Part shown: in pieces, positions 1 to 11,290 of the stretch | Position numbering within the stretch: position 1 is the first letter of the stretch | How the letters are laid out: every line of letters begins with the position of its first letter | NCBI RefSeq assembly: GCF_032118995.1 | Contig: NC_092648.1 | Span: 3,363,001 to 3,427,000, forward strand | Source of the DNA: Asterias amurensis | Taxonomy: Eukaryota; Echinodermata; Asteroidea; Forcipulatida; Asteriidae | Direction of reading: 5' to 3' | Length of the DNA: 64,000 bases | The notes under the pieces: generated by a model | What the model was told of the DNA's origin: nothing | The model's input: the letters and a program-made list of their open reading frames with translations, nothing else | The model's database searches: none | Translations under genes and position numbers: made by a program

Positions 1-129
1 GATCCTTTAAGGTAAAATTCCTTTTCAAAACAAGTGTTTTGTTTTCTTCTTCTGTTTGCCCTGAAACATCCTCCTCTTTTAAATTTAGGTGCGGACCCCC
101 CTTTTTTTTGGTCGGAAATAAAGGAGAAT

Positions 130-190
130 CCTGGATTTGCACCTGTTTGGAAAATCCTGGATTTGCACCTGTTTGGAAAGTCCTGGATAC
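130..190. repeat. short direct repeat, about 26 bp
   Basis: The phrase TGGATTTGCACCTGTTTGG occurs twice in succession, followed by a third degraded half copy. No gene is seen around it. Confidence 0.6.
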
Positions 191-389
191 GCCTCTGGTT
201 TTAAAGACAATATTTAACAATCTAACAAAGTACCTCATTTTGTTCACAGGAGTTTGATACAAGATGCATAAAGGAGCTGGGATGATTTCATTTTTCTAAG
301 GAGATGGTGCTCTGGGACCCTGATGTTGATGAGTCTTCATTCTTGTGATACATGATAGATGTTCAAAGGTAAAACTAAAGATAACAGTG

Positions 390-638
390 GGTGCGTTTGA
401 TTAGCTTCCCCATGTCGACCCTGATCTGCTTCCGGTACATTCGAATGGCTTTGATGTCATTCCAGGGGCTCACTCGGGTCAGCCCCAAGTGCCCTGCTTG
501 TGGAACGGGTCACTTGGGGCTGGCCCGAGGTGCATGGTGTCACCACGAGAGGGCGAGTGATCATTCGTTTAGCTCTTCTCAGGGGCTCATTCGAATGAGC
601 ACCGCACAGTCGACCCGGTGAAGCTAATCAAACGCACC
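390..638. mobile_element. MITE with 19-bp terminal inverted repeats (family E, copy 1)
   Basis: The element starts GGTGCGTTTGATTAGCTTC and ends with the exact reverse complement. It is GC-richer than its surroundings. An inner inverted repeat lies around 467-530 (GGGGCTCACTCGGGTCAGCC paired with GGCTGGCCCGAGG). It has no transposase. A diverged relative lies at 56466-56705. No clear target-site duplication is visible, so the superfamily is not assigned. Confidence 0.8.
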
Positions 639-639
639 A

Positions 640-1345
640 TGTGATGCTTACACACTAAATGGGTCATTTGTCGGAAATATCAGAATGAAGAAACAAGTCA
701 AAACATGCCAATAAAAGCATACAATTTTCAAAAATATGTTTGTTTATATTTAAATGCCAAAATGTCTTATTTTTTTTTTTTTGGGGGGGGGGCAACTTCC
801 TTTTGACAAATAACATCCAAAAGGGGTTGAAATTAGCATGGAAAGAAAATAATCTTTTGCATACTTCGCTGTTTGTACTTCCACAAATTTCGAACCAAAA
901 GTGGTATCAATATGGGATTTAACAGTATTAAAGCATTGATCAATGTAAAAAATATTTATTAATTACCCTGGTCTAAAAAAGACTCATTTTGATTGATCGC
1001 CTCACCCCTATTTTTAAATAGTTTGGGGGTTTTGGTTTTTCGAAAAGGAACCCTTTTTTTCAAATTTTACCTTCACTTTGACTTGTTGTTTCACCTTTTA
1101 AAAGTATGCGTACTGCTGTGTTTGGCTATTTTCCTTTTAAAACAAAATTCAAGTCTTTAGTCTTTTTGGGTTATTTATTGCGATTTCTTTAAATTGCACT
1201 GTTTCTTAATCAGGCTCAAAGTTCACTCGTCTTGTTTCTCCATTTCTTTCACAGAGACTCCTAGTTTCAAGATTATCTCCCGCATGATGATCAGAGTGCC
1301 GTCTTGATCTTCTCAGTTGCTTTCTGCTGCTTGAGGACAAACCTG
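640..1345. other. no gene seen
   Basis: AT-rich sequence with a T-run followed by a G-run at about 770-792. The ORFs are short, lack recognisable domains and are low in complexity. Confidence 0.6.
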
Positions 1346-1346
1346 G

Positions 1347-1625
1347 ACCCAATTTCATAGCACTAATGGCAAGCAATTTTTGTGCTTAATGTAGCAGAAA
1401 AATTTGCTAAAGCATAAGCGTAGTTCACGGGTTAGCAAAAAGTTAGGCAGTCATCTTGCGTATACACCTTTGCTTTGTATTGTTACGTCATTCATTTTTC
1501 ACAGTAAGCACCAAAAGGTTAGCGTAACTTTTTTTGTGCTTACAGTTTAATAGCAGCGCTATGAAATGGAAACATGCACAGTAAGCACAAAGTTGGCCGC
1601 TAGACAGCTCTATGAAATTGGGCCC
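1347..1625. mobile_element. MITE family C, probably two nested or adjacent copies
   Basis: It opens with CCCAATTTCATAGCACTAAT and closes with CAGCTCTATGAAATTGGGCC, the inverted terminal sequence of a family seen at least eight more times here. An extra internal terminus, AGCGCTATGAAATGGAAAC (about 1554-1572), suggests that one copy sits inside or next to another. Confidence 0.65.
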
Positions 1626-1883
1626 TGGAGAAATTGTATCTATTTTTTGCCTCCTCTGGGTCTTTCTGCCATTCAGAATGCAGTTGAAAAAAGTAATTTA
1701 ATAAATGTTTCAACAAATTCTCAAATTAATTTTCTGGTCAAAAAAGTGCGTTTCTGGTATTTTGTTTCCTTTTGGAAACTGCATAAGAAAGGCAGAAAAG
1801 ACCCCATGGGAAAAATTTTAAGGAGACACGTTTTACCTTCGATTGAGTGTTTTGATTGATCTACACAATTTCGCCTTGCAATT

Positions 1884-1998
1884 GTGTGGTTCTACTTTGT
1901 GAACTAATGTAACATGGTCCGCCATTTTGTGGAACAAATCTTTTGACTCCACAAAATGGCGGACCGTGTTAGTTCATGAAGCAAACAGGAAACCACAC
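1884..1998. mobile_element. hairpin MITE
   Basis: An inverted repeat has arms that include GGTCCGCCATTTTGTGGA and TCCACAAAATGGCGGACC around a loop of about 15 bp. The pairing runs outward through GAACTAA/TTAGTTC to GTGTGGTT/AACCACAC. It is non-coding. Confidence 0.7.
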
Positions 1999-2112
1999 AG
2001 GCATACTTCTTAGAACCTCTTTCCAACCATTTTTGTCTCTTAATAAATGTTTCAAGCACTTTTTACCGGCAAAAGCGCCAGATCCAAGGCAACGTGTGTC
2101 TTTAATGTGCAG

Positions 2113-2482
2113 TTAAAGGCCATGGACATGTTTGGTAATTACTCAAAATATTAATTAGCATAATAAACTTACTTGGTAACAGCAATGGAGAGCCGGTGAT
2201 AGTATAAAACACTGAAAAAAAACCAACTCTCTGTGGGTATTAATGTTTTAGAAAAAAGTTAATTACTCACTAAAATATTTGAATCTGCGAAAGACTTCAG
2301 GCCTGATTTCTTTCTCAGGGATCTAAAAGAGCACAAAGTTCGTGCAACAAGGGTGTTTATTTACTTGCAGTTGACCAAATGTGCCAGTATCTTCACAGAT
2401 TAATCATTTTATGCATATTTTGGGATACACCAAGTGAGAATGCTAATCTTTGACAATTACCAAACATGTCCAGTGCCTTTAA
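2113..2482. mobile_element. TTAA-flanked MITE (family A, copy 1)
   Basis: This is a 370-bp unit bounded by TTAA on both sides. Its ends read AGGCCATGGACATGTTTGG and CCAAACATGTCCAGTGCCT, which are inverted complements. Internal landmarks shared with the other copies are ATAGTATAAAACA, AAAGACTTCAG, CAACAAGGGTGTTT and GGGATACACCAAGTGAGAA. The TTAA target suggests a piggyBac-type source; no transposase is present. Confidence 0.8.
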
Positions 2483-2489
2483 ACTACAA

Positions 2490-3125
2490 TAGGAAAATCA
2501 TTCATTGATCTAAGCTTTGTAAAGAAGTTAGCATAAGAATCCTACTTAGTTATTTCTTCAATGACTATTAGTTAATACCAATGGGAGACTTTGAGGCGCT
2601 AGGTGGCAGCAGACTTACCCGGTAAATTTCATTGTTTATGTAGTTCTGAGCGTGCGCACATTACCGTGAACAAAGGATTTTACCTGGTAGGTCTGCTGCC
2701 ACCAAAGCGTCACGAAAGTCCCCCATTGAGTAAAAAAAGCCTTCTGTCCAGTGATGTTGGGTGTGGGGGGGGGGGTGCACTTTGATTTAAACCAACAATG
2801 TGAAACTTTTGCTCAAAGACCTGTAATCAATATCACTCTCTCCTTAAATCCAAAAAGTGATTTTAGATAAGAACATTTAAGAAAAGATCTAGTGGTATTT
2901 ACACTACAACCAAAAGAGACTATTTCAAAAGGTGAATGTGGCCATTTGGGACTGTATTAAGACAAAAAGTTAAGTAAATTCTAACACAAAAATTATGTTG
3001 CAAAGTTAAGTTTTTCTGAAATCACTGTACAAGATGGTTAGTTTGTCATTGTTTCATATGCCTGACTTCCTGCTCAGGCGTATGACTCTATAGTTAGCTG
3101 CTATTTGCAGTCTAACTATTACACA
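2490..3125. other. no gene seen
   Basis: This interval contains a small inverted repeat (GGTGGCAGCAGACTTACC near 2602 against GGTAGGTCTGCTGCCACC near 2686) and a G-run at 2766-2775, but no recognisable coding region. Confidence 0.5.
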
Positions 3126-3129
3126 TTAT

Positions 3130-3430
3130 TAATGATAACTCATGTACTGTGTACGGGTCACTTCGCGTACACATGAGTTATTACCTTTTGTATCTATTAT
3201 ATGTACACAAGGTCTTGTGTACTATTTTTCATGTATCATGTACAACTGACCACTTTGTACGTATAATTTAGTATCTCATACATATGACTAATTTACATAC
3301 ATATGATTTATTTGATATGTATGACTTATTAAATCGTATGTGAGACTTATACTATTACGTACAACTTTTGTACATCATGATACTTTATGTCCAACTCATT
3401 ATCTTGTACATAGATTTAAAGTTAAAACGC
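3130..3430. repeat. degenerate palindrome cluster rich in GTAC/CATATG
   Basis: Several short palindromes occur in a row. ACTCATGTAC faces GTACACATGAGT (3138-3180). GTACACAAGGTCTTGTGTAC (about 3203-3222) is a 9-bp stem with a 2-nt gap. CATACATATGACT and ACATACATATGATT repeat after them. The pattern looks like a decayed palindromic minisatellite. Confidence 0.5.
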
Positions 3431-4011
3431 CTTTTTCAAGCTTGCAGCAACAAACTTCACTGTGAATTTACGTAATCCAATATTATAAGACATGGTTGCT
3501 TTAGCATGGCAGTAGTTGTGACTGGAAACTTTTGGCAATGTATGGTGATTGTGTGTGTTGGTGATCGTAAAGTGGACAGTGATTGGGTGTAGTGATTGTA
3601 TGCATCTTTGTCATCTGTTTTCAGGAAACTTCTACTACCATGTCATTGTGGCTATTTTAAAAAACTATTTGAACCAATGTAAACTACAGTTCCTTTTTGG
3701 AATATGGCCATGTTGCCTTTGTTTTGTGATTATAACCGATAACAGCGAATGCACCTTTTTAGCCAAGTGATAAACTTGCACAGCATTATCCTAGATGAAG
3801 ATATGGTTCAGCAATCTTCAAAATGAGTCAGAAAAAGAGTATGGGTATGAGAACAGGTCTTTATATAAAAATCAGCGGTGTAAACAGACACTTTTATTTG
3901 GGAAGAGGGCAAGCGAGGAAAATTACATACTGGGCGGGGAGGGGGGGGGGGGCCTATCAAATTCAGTTTGTGTTTTATTTAGGGGGGGTGGCAAGGTTTC
4001 TGAACACCCCC
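3431..4011. other. no gene seen
   Basis: Unique-looking AT-rich DNA with a G-run around 3937-3951. The ORFs found here are short and of low complexity. Confidence 0.5.
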
Positions 4012-4202
4012 TGGGCCCACTTTCATAGAGATGCTTAAGCATAAAGTATTGCTTAAAAATTGTCTGCTTATAAGCAGAAATGAGCAGGATACCAATCACA
4101 AATTGTACATGGGACATGGTAGTGTGGCTGAAAACTTGATTCTAGTAGCATCTTTTTTGCCTAGCTAGTTTATGTGCTTAAGCACCTCTATGCAATTGGG
4201 CA
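4012..4202. mobile_element. MITE family C
   Basis: The left end GGGCCCACTTTCATAGAG and right end CTCTATGCAATTGGGCAC are inverted copies. Inside are the family landmarks TGCTTAAGCA, CTGCTTATAAGCAGAAATGA and GCAGGATACCAATCACAA, shared with the copy at 33943-34141. Confidence 0.75.
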
Positions 4203-4251
4203 CAGGTTACACCACTGGAAGAGAAAATGGCTCAGTTACAAAGCGTGAGGG

Positions 4252-4576
4252 GCACAGTTATAATTATTAAAATTTTAGACCCTCGTGGTGTAAACATCAC
4301 CGAGGGCCTATAATTTTAACTGTGCGCAGCATATTTAGAAGTCATTATTCCTTGTATAAACCAAATAATATAAATTCTTGTAATCTGATTGGTTAAATGA
4401 TTCCCTGAACTGACAAGGTCTACAGCATGGGCCTTGAATTTTAATACAGTGTGTTGCGACTGGGGTGTTTAATTATTTTCAGGGCGGGCGCAAACGATTG
4501 TTGTTCCCCCGCGCACAGTTAATTATAATGTCATCTTGACAGAAAAAGGAGGCTCCACTTTTAACCAATCAGATTA
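4252..4576. mobile_element. composite hairpin/inverted-repeat element
   Basis: The first 74 bp are a hairpin (GCACAGTTATAATTATTAAA pairing with TATAATTTTAACTGTGC around CCCTCGTGGTG/CATCACCGAGGG). A second inverted pair, TAATCTGATTGGTTAAA at 4381 and TTTAACCAATCAGATTA at 4560, encloses a GC-richer core that repeats GCGCACAGTTAATTATAAT. The two halves share sequence and may be one non-autonomous element. Confidence 0.6.
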
Positions 4577-4639
4577 AGGAATTTATTACGAGGTACATGA
4601 TTATTGTTCTGTAAACTTTATTTTGTACATTCCTTTTAT

Positions 4640-6610
4640 ATGAGCTCAAAATGTGTCTGATTAAAAAGCATTCCAAAGGGTAAGGGGAGGGACAAAGATG
4701 GTATTTGGAAAATTGCTACCAAAAGAAGGGCTATAGGCCCATTTGGGTCTAGCTTGCAACTTAAGTTTAGAACACAGCTAATATAATTATTTGAAAAATA
4801 TCAGACAATTTTGGTTGATATAAAAAAGCAAACCATAAACAGTTACAAGTTTCTGGCAGCCACAAGGTTTTCCAGAGGTTTTGCTCATTGAGTGTTATCT
4901 CTGGTTTTTTATCCTGTGGCACTATGTATAGTTGCCAAAAATTGAAGAGCAACAAGTTATTTGTGTAATAATTGCTGTATTATACAAATTACAAATTTGG
5001 TTGATATACAAAGGAAATGTTAAAGAGTTACAATTTGCTGGCAGCCACAAGGTTTTCCAGAGGGTTTTGCTCATTGAGTGTTATCTCTGGTTTTTTATCC
5101 TGTGGCACTATGTATAGTTGCCAAAAATTGAAGAGCAACAAGTTATTTGTGTAATAATTGCTGTATTATACAAATTACAAATTTGGTTGATATACAAAAG
5201 GAAATGTTAAAGAGTTACAATTTGCTGGCAGCCACAAGGTTTTCCAGAGTTTTTTTCGCTCAATGAGTGTTACATTCCTTTTATATGAGCTCAAATCAAA
5301 ATGAGATTAAACTTCTCTTTTTATAAAGCAGTTGTTGACAATATCTTTCCAATGATATCACAATGAGATGCAGAGTGTGTCGTGAATGAACTGGGAAAAA
5401 CCCACAATACTGTACACTGTGTTGATCCTTGACATTATGGGTCAGCAAATCTCATTTTGTGACAGAACTCAATTTACAGGAAAAAAAATTGCTTTCTTTT
5501 ATGAATACTTAGTTGTGTTTACTTAATAGTAAGTGTATTATATGCCTATGTTGTATTTGTATAGCAAACAAAATGTGTCTGATAAAAAAGCATTCCAAAG
5601 GGTTAGGGGAGGGCAAACGATGGTATTTGGAAAATTGCTACCAAAAGAAGGTTATGCCCATATGGGTAATTTTTATAGCTTGCAACTTTAGAGTAGAACA
5701 CAGCTAATATAACTATTTGAAAAAATATCAGACAATTTTGGTTGATATTAAAAAGCAAACCATAAAGATTTACAATTTTCTGTGTTTTACAGAGGTTTTT
5801 GCTCATTGGGTGTTATCTCTGGTTTTTAGTCCTGTGGGACTTTGTATAATATTGTTGCCAAAAAATGAAGAGCACCAAGTTGTTTGTGTAATGTAATGCT
5901 AATACAAATGACAAATTTGGTTTATATAAAAAAAGGCAAATTTTAAAGAGGTACAATTTTCTGGTAGCCACAAGGTTTTCCAGAGCTTTTTCGCTCAATG
6001 AGTGTTTGATCCTTTTATACGAGCTCAAATCAAAAGAGATTAAACTTCTCTTTTTATAAAACAGTTGTTGACAATATCTTTCCAATGAGAAGTGTGTCAT
6101 GAATGAACTGGGAAAAACTCACAATACTGTACAAGATATTGACATTATTGGTCAGCAAATCTCATTTTGTGACAGAACTTAATGTACAGGAAAACTTTGC
6201 CTTCATTTCTCTTGTATTAATACTTTGTTGTGTTTGATTAGAGTAATTGTATTATTTGCCTGCGTTGCATTTGTTTAGCAAGCAAAATGTGTCTGATTAA
6301 AAAAAATTCCAAAGGGTAAGGGGAGGGACAAAAGATGGTATTTGGAAAATTGCTACCAAAAGAAGGGCTATAGGCCCATTTGGGTATGGCTTGTAACTTC
6401 AGTTTAGAACACAGCTATTAGTATTATTTGAAAAATATCAGACAATTTTGGTTGATATCAAAAAGCAAACCATAAAGAGTTACAAGTTTCTGGCAGCCAC
6501 AAGGTTTTCCAGAGGGTTTTGCTCATTGAGTGTTATCTCTGGTTTTTTATCCTGTGGCACTATGTATTTGCCGAAAAAGTAAAGAGCAACATGTAATTAG
6601 TTGATTGTCT
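4640..6610 (+). repeat. triplicated 0.7-0.9 kb direct repeat
   Basis: The block beginning AAAATGTGTCTGATTAAAAA and containing TTCCAAAGGGTAAGGGGAGG, GGCAGCCACAAGGTTTTCCAG and GTTATCTCTGGTTTTTTATCC occurs near 4650, 5570 and 6287. Shorter extra copies of the latter half lie at 5040-5160 and 5220-5290. Spacing is about 918 and 715 bp. No ORF is conserved between copies, so it appears non-coding. Confidence 0.8.
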
Positions 6611-6894
6611 GTATTTTGAGAGTATCTTTTGTTAAAATAATAAAAGAGTAAATAAGAACTTGAACAAAGGCTCAAGCTTGTAAATTATTCAGTGACTTTT
6701 GATGTGTTGGCAACATTGTTTTATGCATAGGGTAGCAAAACATAAGTATTTTGGCTTAACCACCATGTGGCACTACTGCTAATTATTCACAGTGACTTTT
6801 GATGTAATGGCAGCATTATTTAATGCATAGGACCATGATGGCAAACATAATTATTAAAATTTTCTTGGTCATGTTTGAAGAACAGGGCACAATT

Positions 6895-7137
6895 TCATAA
6901 AGCATGTAAGCGCCGTATAATCACAAAAAAGTCTTGTCTAACAGAAACAGATTACCAGCCAAAATTGAATTAGTTTTACATTGTGATGTTTGGTTACTTC
7001 TAGAAACTCTCATGGGGGAGCTTAGCTTTAAAGTTTCTAGAAGTAATGTTTGGTGACCCACTTAATTTTTGCTAAGCTTAGTAAACAGTTTTTTTTTGCA
7101 GAACTTTTTGCTTAACAACTTTATGAAACTAGGCCCA
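6895..7137. mobile_element. MITE family C
   Basis: The ends GGGCACAATTTCATAAAGC and CTTTATGAAACTAGGCCC are inverted complements. The inner part carries an additional inverted pair around TTCTAGAAACTCTCATGG/TAAAGTTTCTAGAAGTAA. Confidence 0.65.
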
Positions 7138-7350
7138 GTTTCATTTGAAATTTGAGACCTTGTTTTGCCATCCTGTAAAAAAATAACTTTGTTTCTTGCT
7201 AAGTGATTATTTTGGTAACCCACTAGCAAGTGAAGTCAGGATTATTAAATAAAAAATATATTTTGGTTTTAACAGTTCCCGGATTATAAAAACCATTCAA
7301 TTTTGAATGCTTCACAAAAAGCATCCTTTTGAAACACAATCACAGTCCAT

Positions 7351-7506
7351 GGTCCAATTTTGAAGAGTAGCTTTTAAGCACAAAAAGTAAGCAAAAAACA
7401 ATTATGCTAAGCAGAATAATGTTACCAATTGTCACCATTGGGTTCCAGAATCATGTTCAGTTTGAGACTGGTCTCTGACTGTTTATAAACTCTATAAAAT
7501 TGGACC
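7351..7506. mobile_element. MITE family C, diverged copy
   Basis: It begins GGTCCAATTTTGAAGAGTAGC, has AGCACAAAAAGTAAGC inside and ends CTCTATAAAATTGGACCC. A further fragment, CTGCTAAGCAGCTCTTTGAA, lies at 7640-7670. Confidence 0.55.
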
Positions 7507-7509
7507 CTG

Positions 7510-8670
7510 GAAAGGCGAGATGGGTAGGGGGCGCTGTTGCATTATCAAGCAAAGAAGTAATTATTGGTCTCCGGGAAAAACTTTTCATTAATCATCATTG
7601 GCCTATCATTCTGCTAAGCAGAATATAGCAAAGAGACATTCTCTGCTAAGCAGCTCTTTGAAATTGGTCCAGCGCTGGTTATCAGATATTCAGGTAATTT
7701 ATCTGGACAGTTGTCAAAATAATAAGGTCGTGGTGGGGGGGGGGGTCCTTTCACTAATGGTCAATAAGCTTAATAATCCCTTATAAGGAATGGTAAAACC
7801 CCAAACTATTTTTAACCCAAGTACATCTTTCTCAACGCTTCAAGTTATCAAAATGGTCATCGACATTACTAAATATTTTAACTTTAAACCCATATTTTCG
7901 GGATAGATAATTTGTTCATAATTTGGGAACATCCCGGAAAAAGTGTTTCTCATAAAATACTTTGACTGAACTATTGTATTCATGAATATGCAAAGTAGTC
8001 AAAGTACCTTTAATTTTAGACTGGTCCACTGTCTTTGTCATATACGAGCCTGGTGGTGCGACGTCAAGTTATCAGACAACATTGATGTGCACATTTTTTT
8101 GGTAAGGCGATGGCCTATTCCACCAAGACAAAATGGCTGACCGGGAAATGCTGCAAGTTTTCTCTTCATTCATTCCGTATTTCTAGCCAAATCGGGTGGC
8201 GAAAACACTGCAAAGTGAGCGAGGTGAGTTGAATTTTAGTTGTAGAATGCATTTGAAGGGTTCCTAAGGTGAATATGAGGGGTTCAAAACGGCTGGAAAA
8301 TGAAGCAAACATTGCATTGCATTGGCTTAACTGTTTCAGTGTGGCGGTTGGCTTTGTTCAGTGGGCGGTCAGTGTGTGGCGGTATAGGCTCCATCTTGTA
8401 TCTTCAATGTGGCGGCAGTCTTTGAAACACACGTGTGTGCTGACAATGCCCTAAGCTGGAACAGTTTTTTAATACCAAAAAGACATGGAACGACACTGAC
8501 TAACCACTATATTAATAAAAAAAATATTTGCTTAATTGTCTTGTAATTTTTCTTTAATAACGCTTTTTTGTTCAGGAAAAATGAAAGATAACACACATGG
8601 TTAATCAAACTCAAAGTCAACATTTGAAAATAGTTTTTGAAATTTTATGTAAGGTAAGGTGTGGCTTTAT
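7510..8670. other. no firm gene; possible exon end near 8222
   Basis: The interval is mostly unique sequence with a G-run at 7735-7746. At 8090-8222 there is a somewhat CpG-richer stretch that ends in a good donor (GCGAGGTGAGT). It could be a first exon of a + strand transcript, by analogy with the - strand candidate first exon at 46.7-47.0 kb, but nothing proves it. Confidence 0.25.
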
Positions 8671-8674
8671 TAAT

Positions 8675-8820
8675 CAAATACAGGAAAAGTTTCCGTATGG
8701 CGCCACCACTTTTTCATTCGATATGAAATAATAGTATTTAATTTACCTCGATGAGATATCCCTTTTTGTACAAATGAGTGAAAAAGTGGTGGTGCCATAC
8801 GGAAAGTTATCCCAAATACA
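8675..8820. mobile_element. MITE family D, copy 1, with 8-bp target duplication
   Basis: The body at 8683-8812 is bounded by identical CAAATACA octamers (8675-8682 and 8813-8820). The ends GGAAAAGTTTCCG and CGGAAAGTTATCC are imperfect inverted repeats, and the pairing continues inward through TGGCGCCACCACTTTTTCATT/AATGAGTGAAAAAGTGG. An 8-bp duplication fits hAT-like or P-like transposition. Confidence 0.85.
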
Positions 8821-9112
8821 CAATCGATGGCCAGACAGTGCCAAACTAAGAACCGGGTCTTCACTGTGAAGTAATGACCAGGTTTGGGGCTGGTCACTGT
8901 TAATGGACCGTAACTATTTGTTTTATTGTCAACCAGACCTGAAAATTTGATGAACTTTGTTGCCAAATGAAGGTGTCTTTACTCTAGCAACCCTAACCCT
9001 TTTAAGATATGTCTCGGTTTTTATTCTGTGCCTTATAATTTTTGTGATGTATGTTTTGTTATTAGAATGGTTGTCTTGAAAGCAATGTATGTATGTAACA
9101 CCAGATATTATT

Positions 9113-9475
9113 TTAAAGGCAGTGGACACTATTGGTAATTACTCAAAACAATTATTAGCATAAAACCTTAGATGGTGACGAGTAATGGAGAGAGGTTGAT
9201 AGTATAAAACATTGTGAGAAAAGGCTCCCTATGAAGTGACATAGTTGTCGAGAAAAAAGTAATTTTTCACCATTTTTGATTTTGAGACCTCAGATTTAGA
9301 ATTTAAAGTCTTGAAATCAACCATCTAAATGCAAACAACTTCGTGTGACAAGAGTGTTTTTTTCTTTCATTATTATCAGCTCAAATTTTCACAGGTGTGT
9401 TCTTTTATGCATATGTTGAGATACACCAAGTGAGAAGACTGGTCTTTGACAATTACAAATAGTGTTCCACTCTTT
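9113..9475. mobile_element. TTAA-type MITE (family A, copy 2)
   Basis: TTAA then AGGCAGTGGACACTATTGG at the left; the right end (ATTACAAATAGTGTTCCACT) has lost the terminal match. Internal landmarks ATAGTATAAAACATTGTGAG and GAGATACACCAAGTGAGAA match the family. Confidence 0.75.
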
Positions 9476-10290
9476 ATTTTGAATGGACTATGGATACTTC
9501 TTGTGCTGAGTCAGGAAATAAATTTGCCCTAAATTCACAGACCCTAAAGAGTAAATTGTTGTTTATTCAGTATCATTGTGTTGTGTTTTGTCCTTCAAAG
9601 TGAATGTTTTCTCAAGATGCTTCATTCAGTTGAAGACTGCTGTAGGCTTTTAGCCAAATGTTTTTAATTGCCATTCTATTTAAGAGTGATTATCAAAGTA
9701 TACCTCCCCTTAAACCAATGAGTACCCTTACAACCAATCTTGTTCTTTTTGTTCCCAGTCTGCCACGATTCTTAGCTTGTAAATGTCACCACTCTTAACA
9801 AGTAAATTAAGAGGGGATGGAGGGAGGGGGGGGGGGGGGGGTTATCCGATGTTTGTCAGTAGGGGTGGGGGACTAGTGTCATAGTGTCGTAAATCATTAG
9901 TCGAGTCGCAACTACCATTTTTTTTCCACTACTTGCTTAATCGTGCTACCACCACTACTACAAAAATAGTCAGGACTACTTCAAAAATAGTCACTTCTTG
10001 TTTACTCCAGGGAACAAATGTTGTGGTTAGCTTCACTAATTATGTTTTCAGTACACACTTGTTTACTTTTCTATAACAAAAGAACAGTAATTTATTTTCC
10101 TTCAGTTTAATCTTAAAGAACGTAAATCCATCCCCCCCCCCAGAAAAAAAAATATATATATACATATAAATAATAAATAAAATAAAAAAGGAATTTAAAC
10201 CATGACCAGGTGAATTTGTCTATTCCATGTCAGTATTTTGTCGTGCTGTCTATTTTGTGAACTGTGATTCGTTGTTTTGTCAGAGTAAGG
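9476..10290. other. no gene seen
   Basis: Contains a 15-bp-class G-run (9827-9841), a short ACTACT-rich stretch (9895-9985) and a C-run at 10133-10141 followed by A/T-rich sequence. No coding signal is seen. Confidence 0.5.
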
Positions 10291-10294
10291 AAAC

Positions 10295-10483
10295 CAATTT
10301 GCCCTCAAAAGTAACCCCAGCTGAGGTCTCAAATTCAATTCAAATTTTTGTGAAAAAAATATGAAAACGACATTACTTTTACACAATGTTTTATACTATC
10401 AACACCCCATTTGCTCATTACCAAGTAAACTTTTATGCTAACAACTATTTTTAGTAAATACGAATAGTGTCCAGTGCCTGTAA
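10295..10483. mobile_element. TTAA-type MITE (family A), truncated, reversed
   Basis: The right part reads TTTTATACTATCAACACCCC, CTCATTACCAAGTAA and GTGTCCAGTGCCTGTAAG. These are the reversed landmarks of family A. The other end is missing. Confidence 0.65.
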
Positions 10484-10654
10484 GCAGCTCCATTATAATG
10501 TTATAAATTGATTATAAAATGAACTGTTCTTGTTTCTGGTGGTATATTTGGAAATAAAAATGGCAAATGATGTATAATCATGGTATCTGACCGTTACACT
10601 GCGGGAGCAATCCCTTAGCAGCTAACTCCAATGGGTGAAAGTGTGGAAATGTAG

Positions 10655-11290
10655 AACTGGTAGTGTTCCAGCTATGCTGAGGTGTGTTCAAGTATTTACC
10701 TGGAGGTGAACCTAAGCCACTGATGTCATCCACCAGAGTGGAGATGTTTTAGGACTGGTAGTGATCCAGCTATGCTGAGGTGTGTTCAAGTATTTACCTG
10801 GAGGTGAACCTAAGCCACTGATGTCATCCACCAGAGTGGAGATGTTTTAGGACTGGTAGTGATCCAGCTATGCTAAAAGCTTCACCTGGAGGTGAACCTA
10901 AGCCACTGATGTCATCCAACCAGAGTGGAGATGATATAGGACTGGTAGTGATCCAGCTATGCTAAAAGCATTCACCTGGAGTGAACCTAACCCATTGATG
11001 TCATCCAACCAGAGTGGAGATGATATAGGACTGGTAGTGATCCAGCTATGCTGAGGTGTGTTCAAGCATTCACCTGGAGGTGAACCTAAGCCACTGATGT
11101 CATCCAACCAGAGTGGAGATGTTTTAGGACTGGTAGTGATCCAGCTATGCTAAAAGCATTCACCTGGAGTGAACCTAAGCCATTGATGTCATCCAACCAG
11201 AGTGGAGATGATATAGGACTGGTAGTGATCCAGCTATGCTGAGGTGTTCTCACATTTACCTATGAGTAAACCTAAAGCAATTGATAATGC
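10655..11290. repeat. tandem array, about 100-bp units
   Basis: Six to seven units carry GGACTGGTAGTGATCCAGC, TATGCTGAGGTGTGTTCAAG, ACCTGGAGGTGAACCTAAGC and GATGTCATCCACCAGAGTGG. Two unit types alternate: one with GAGGTGTGTTCAAG, the other shorter with TAAAAGCATTCACC. Their order forms a simple higher-order pattern. Frame-shifting length differences argue against coding. Confidence 0.85.
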
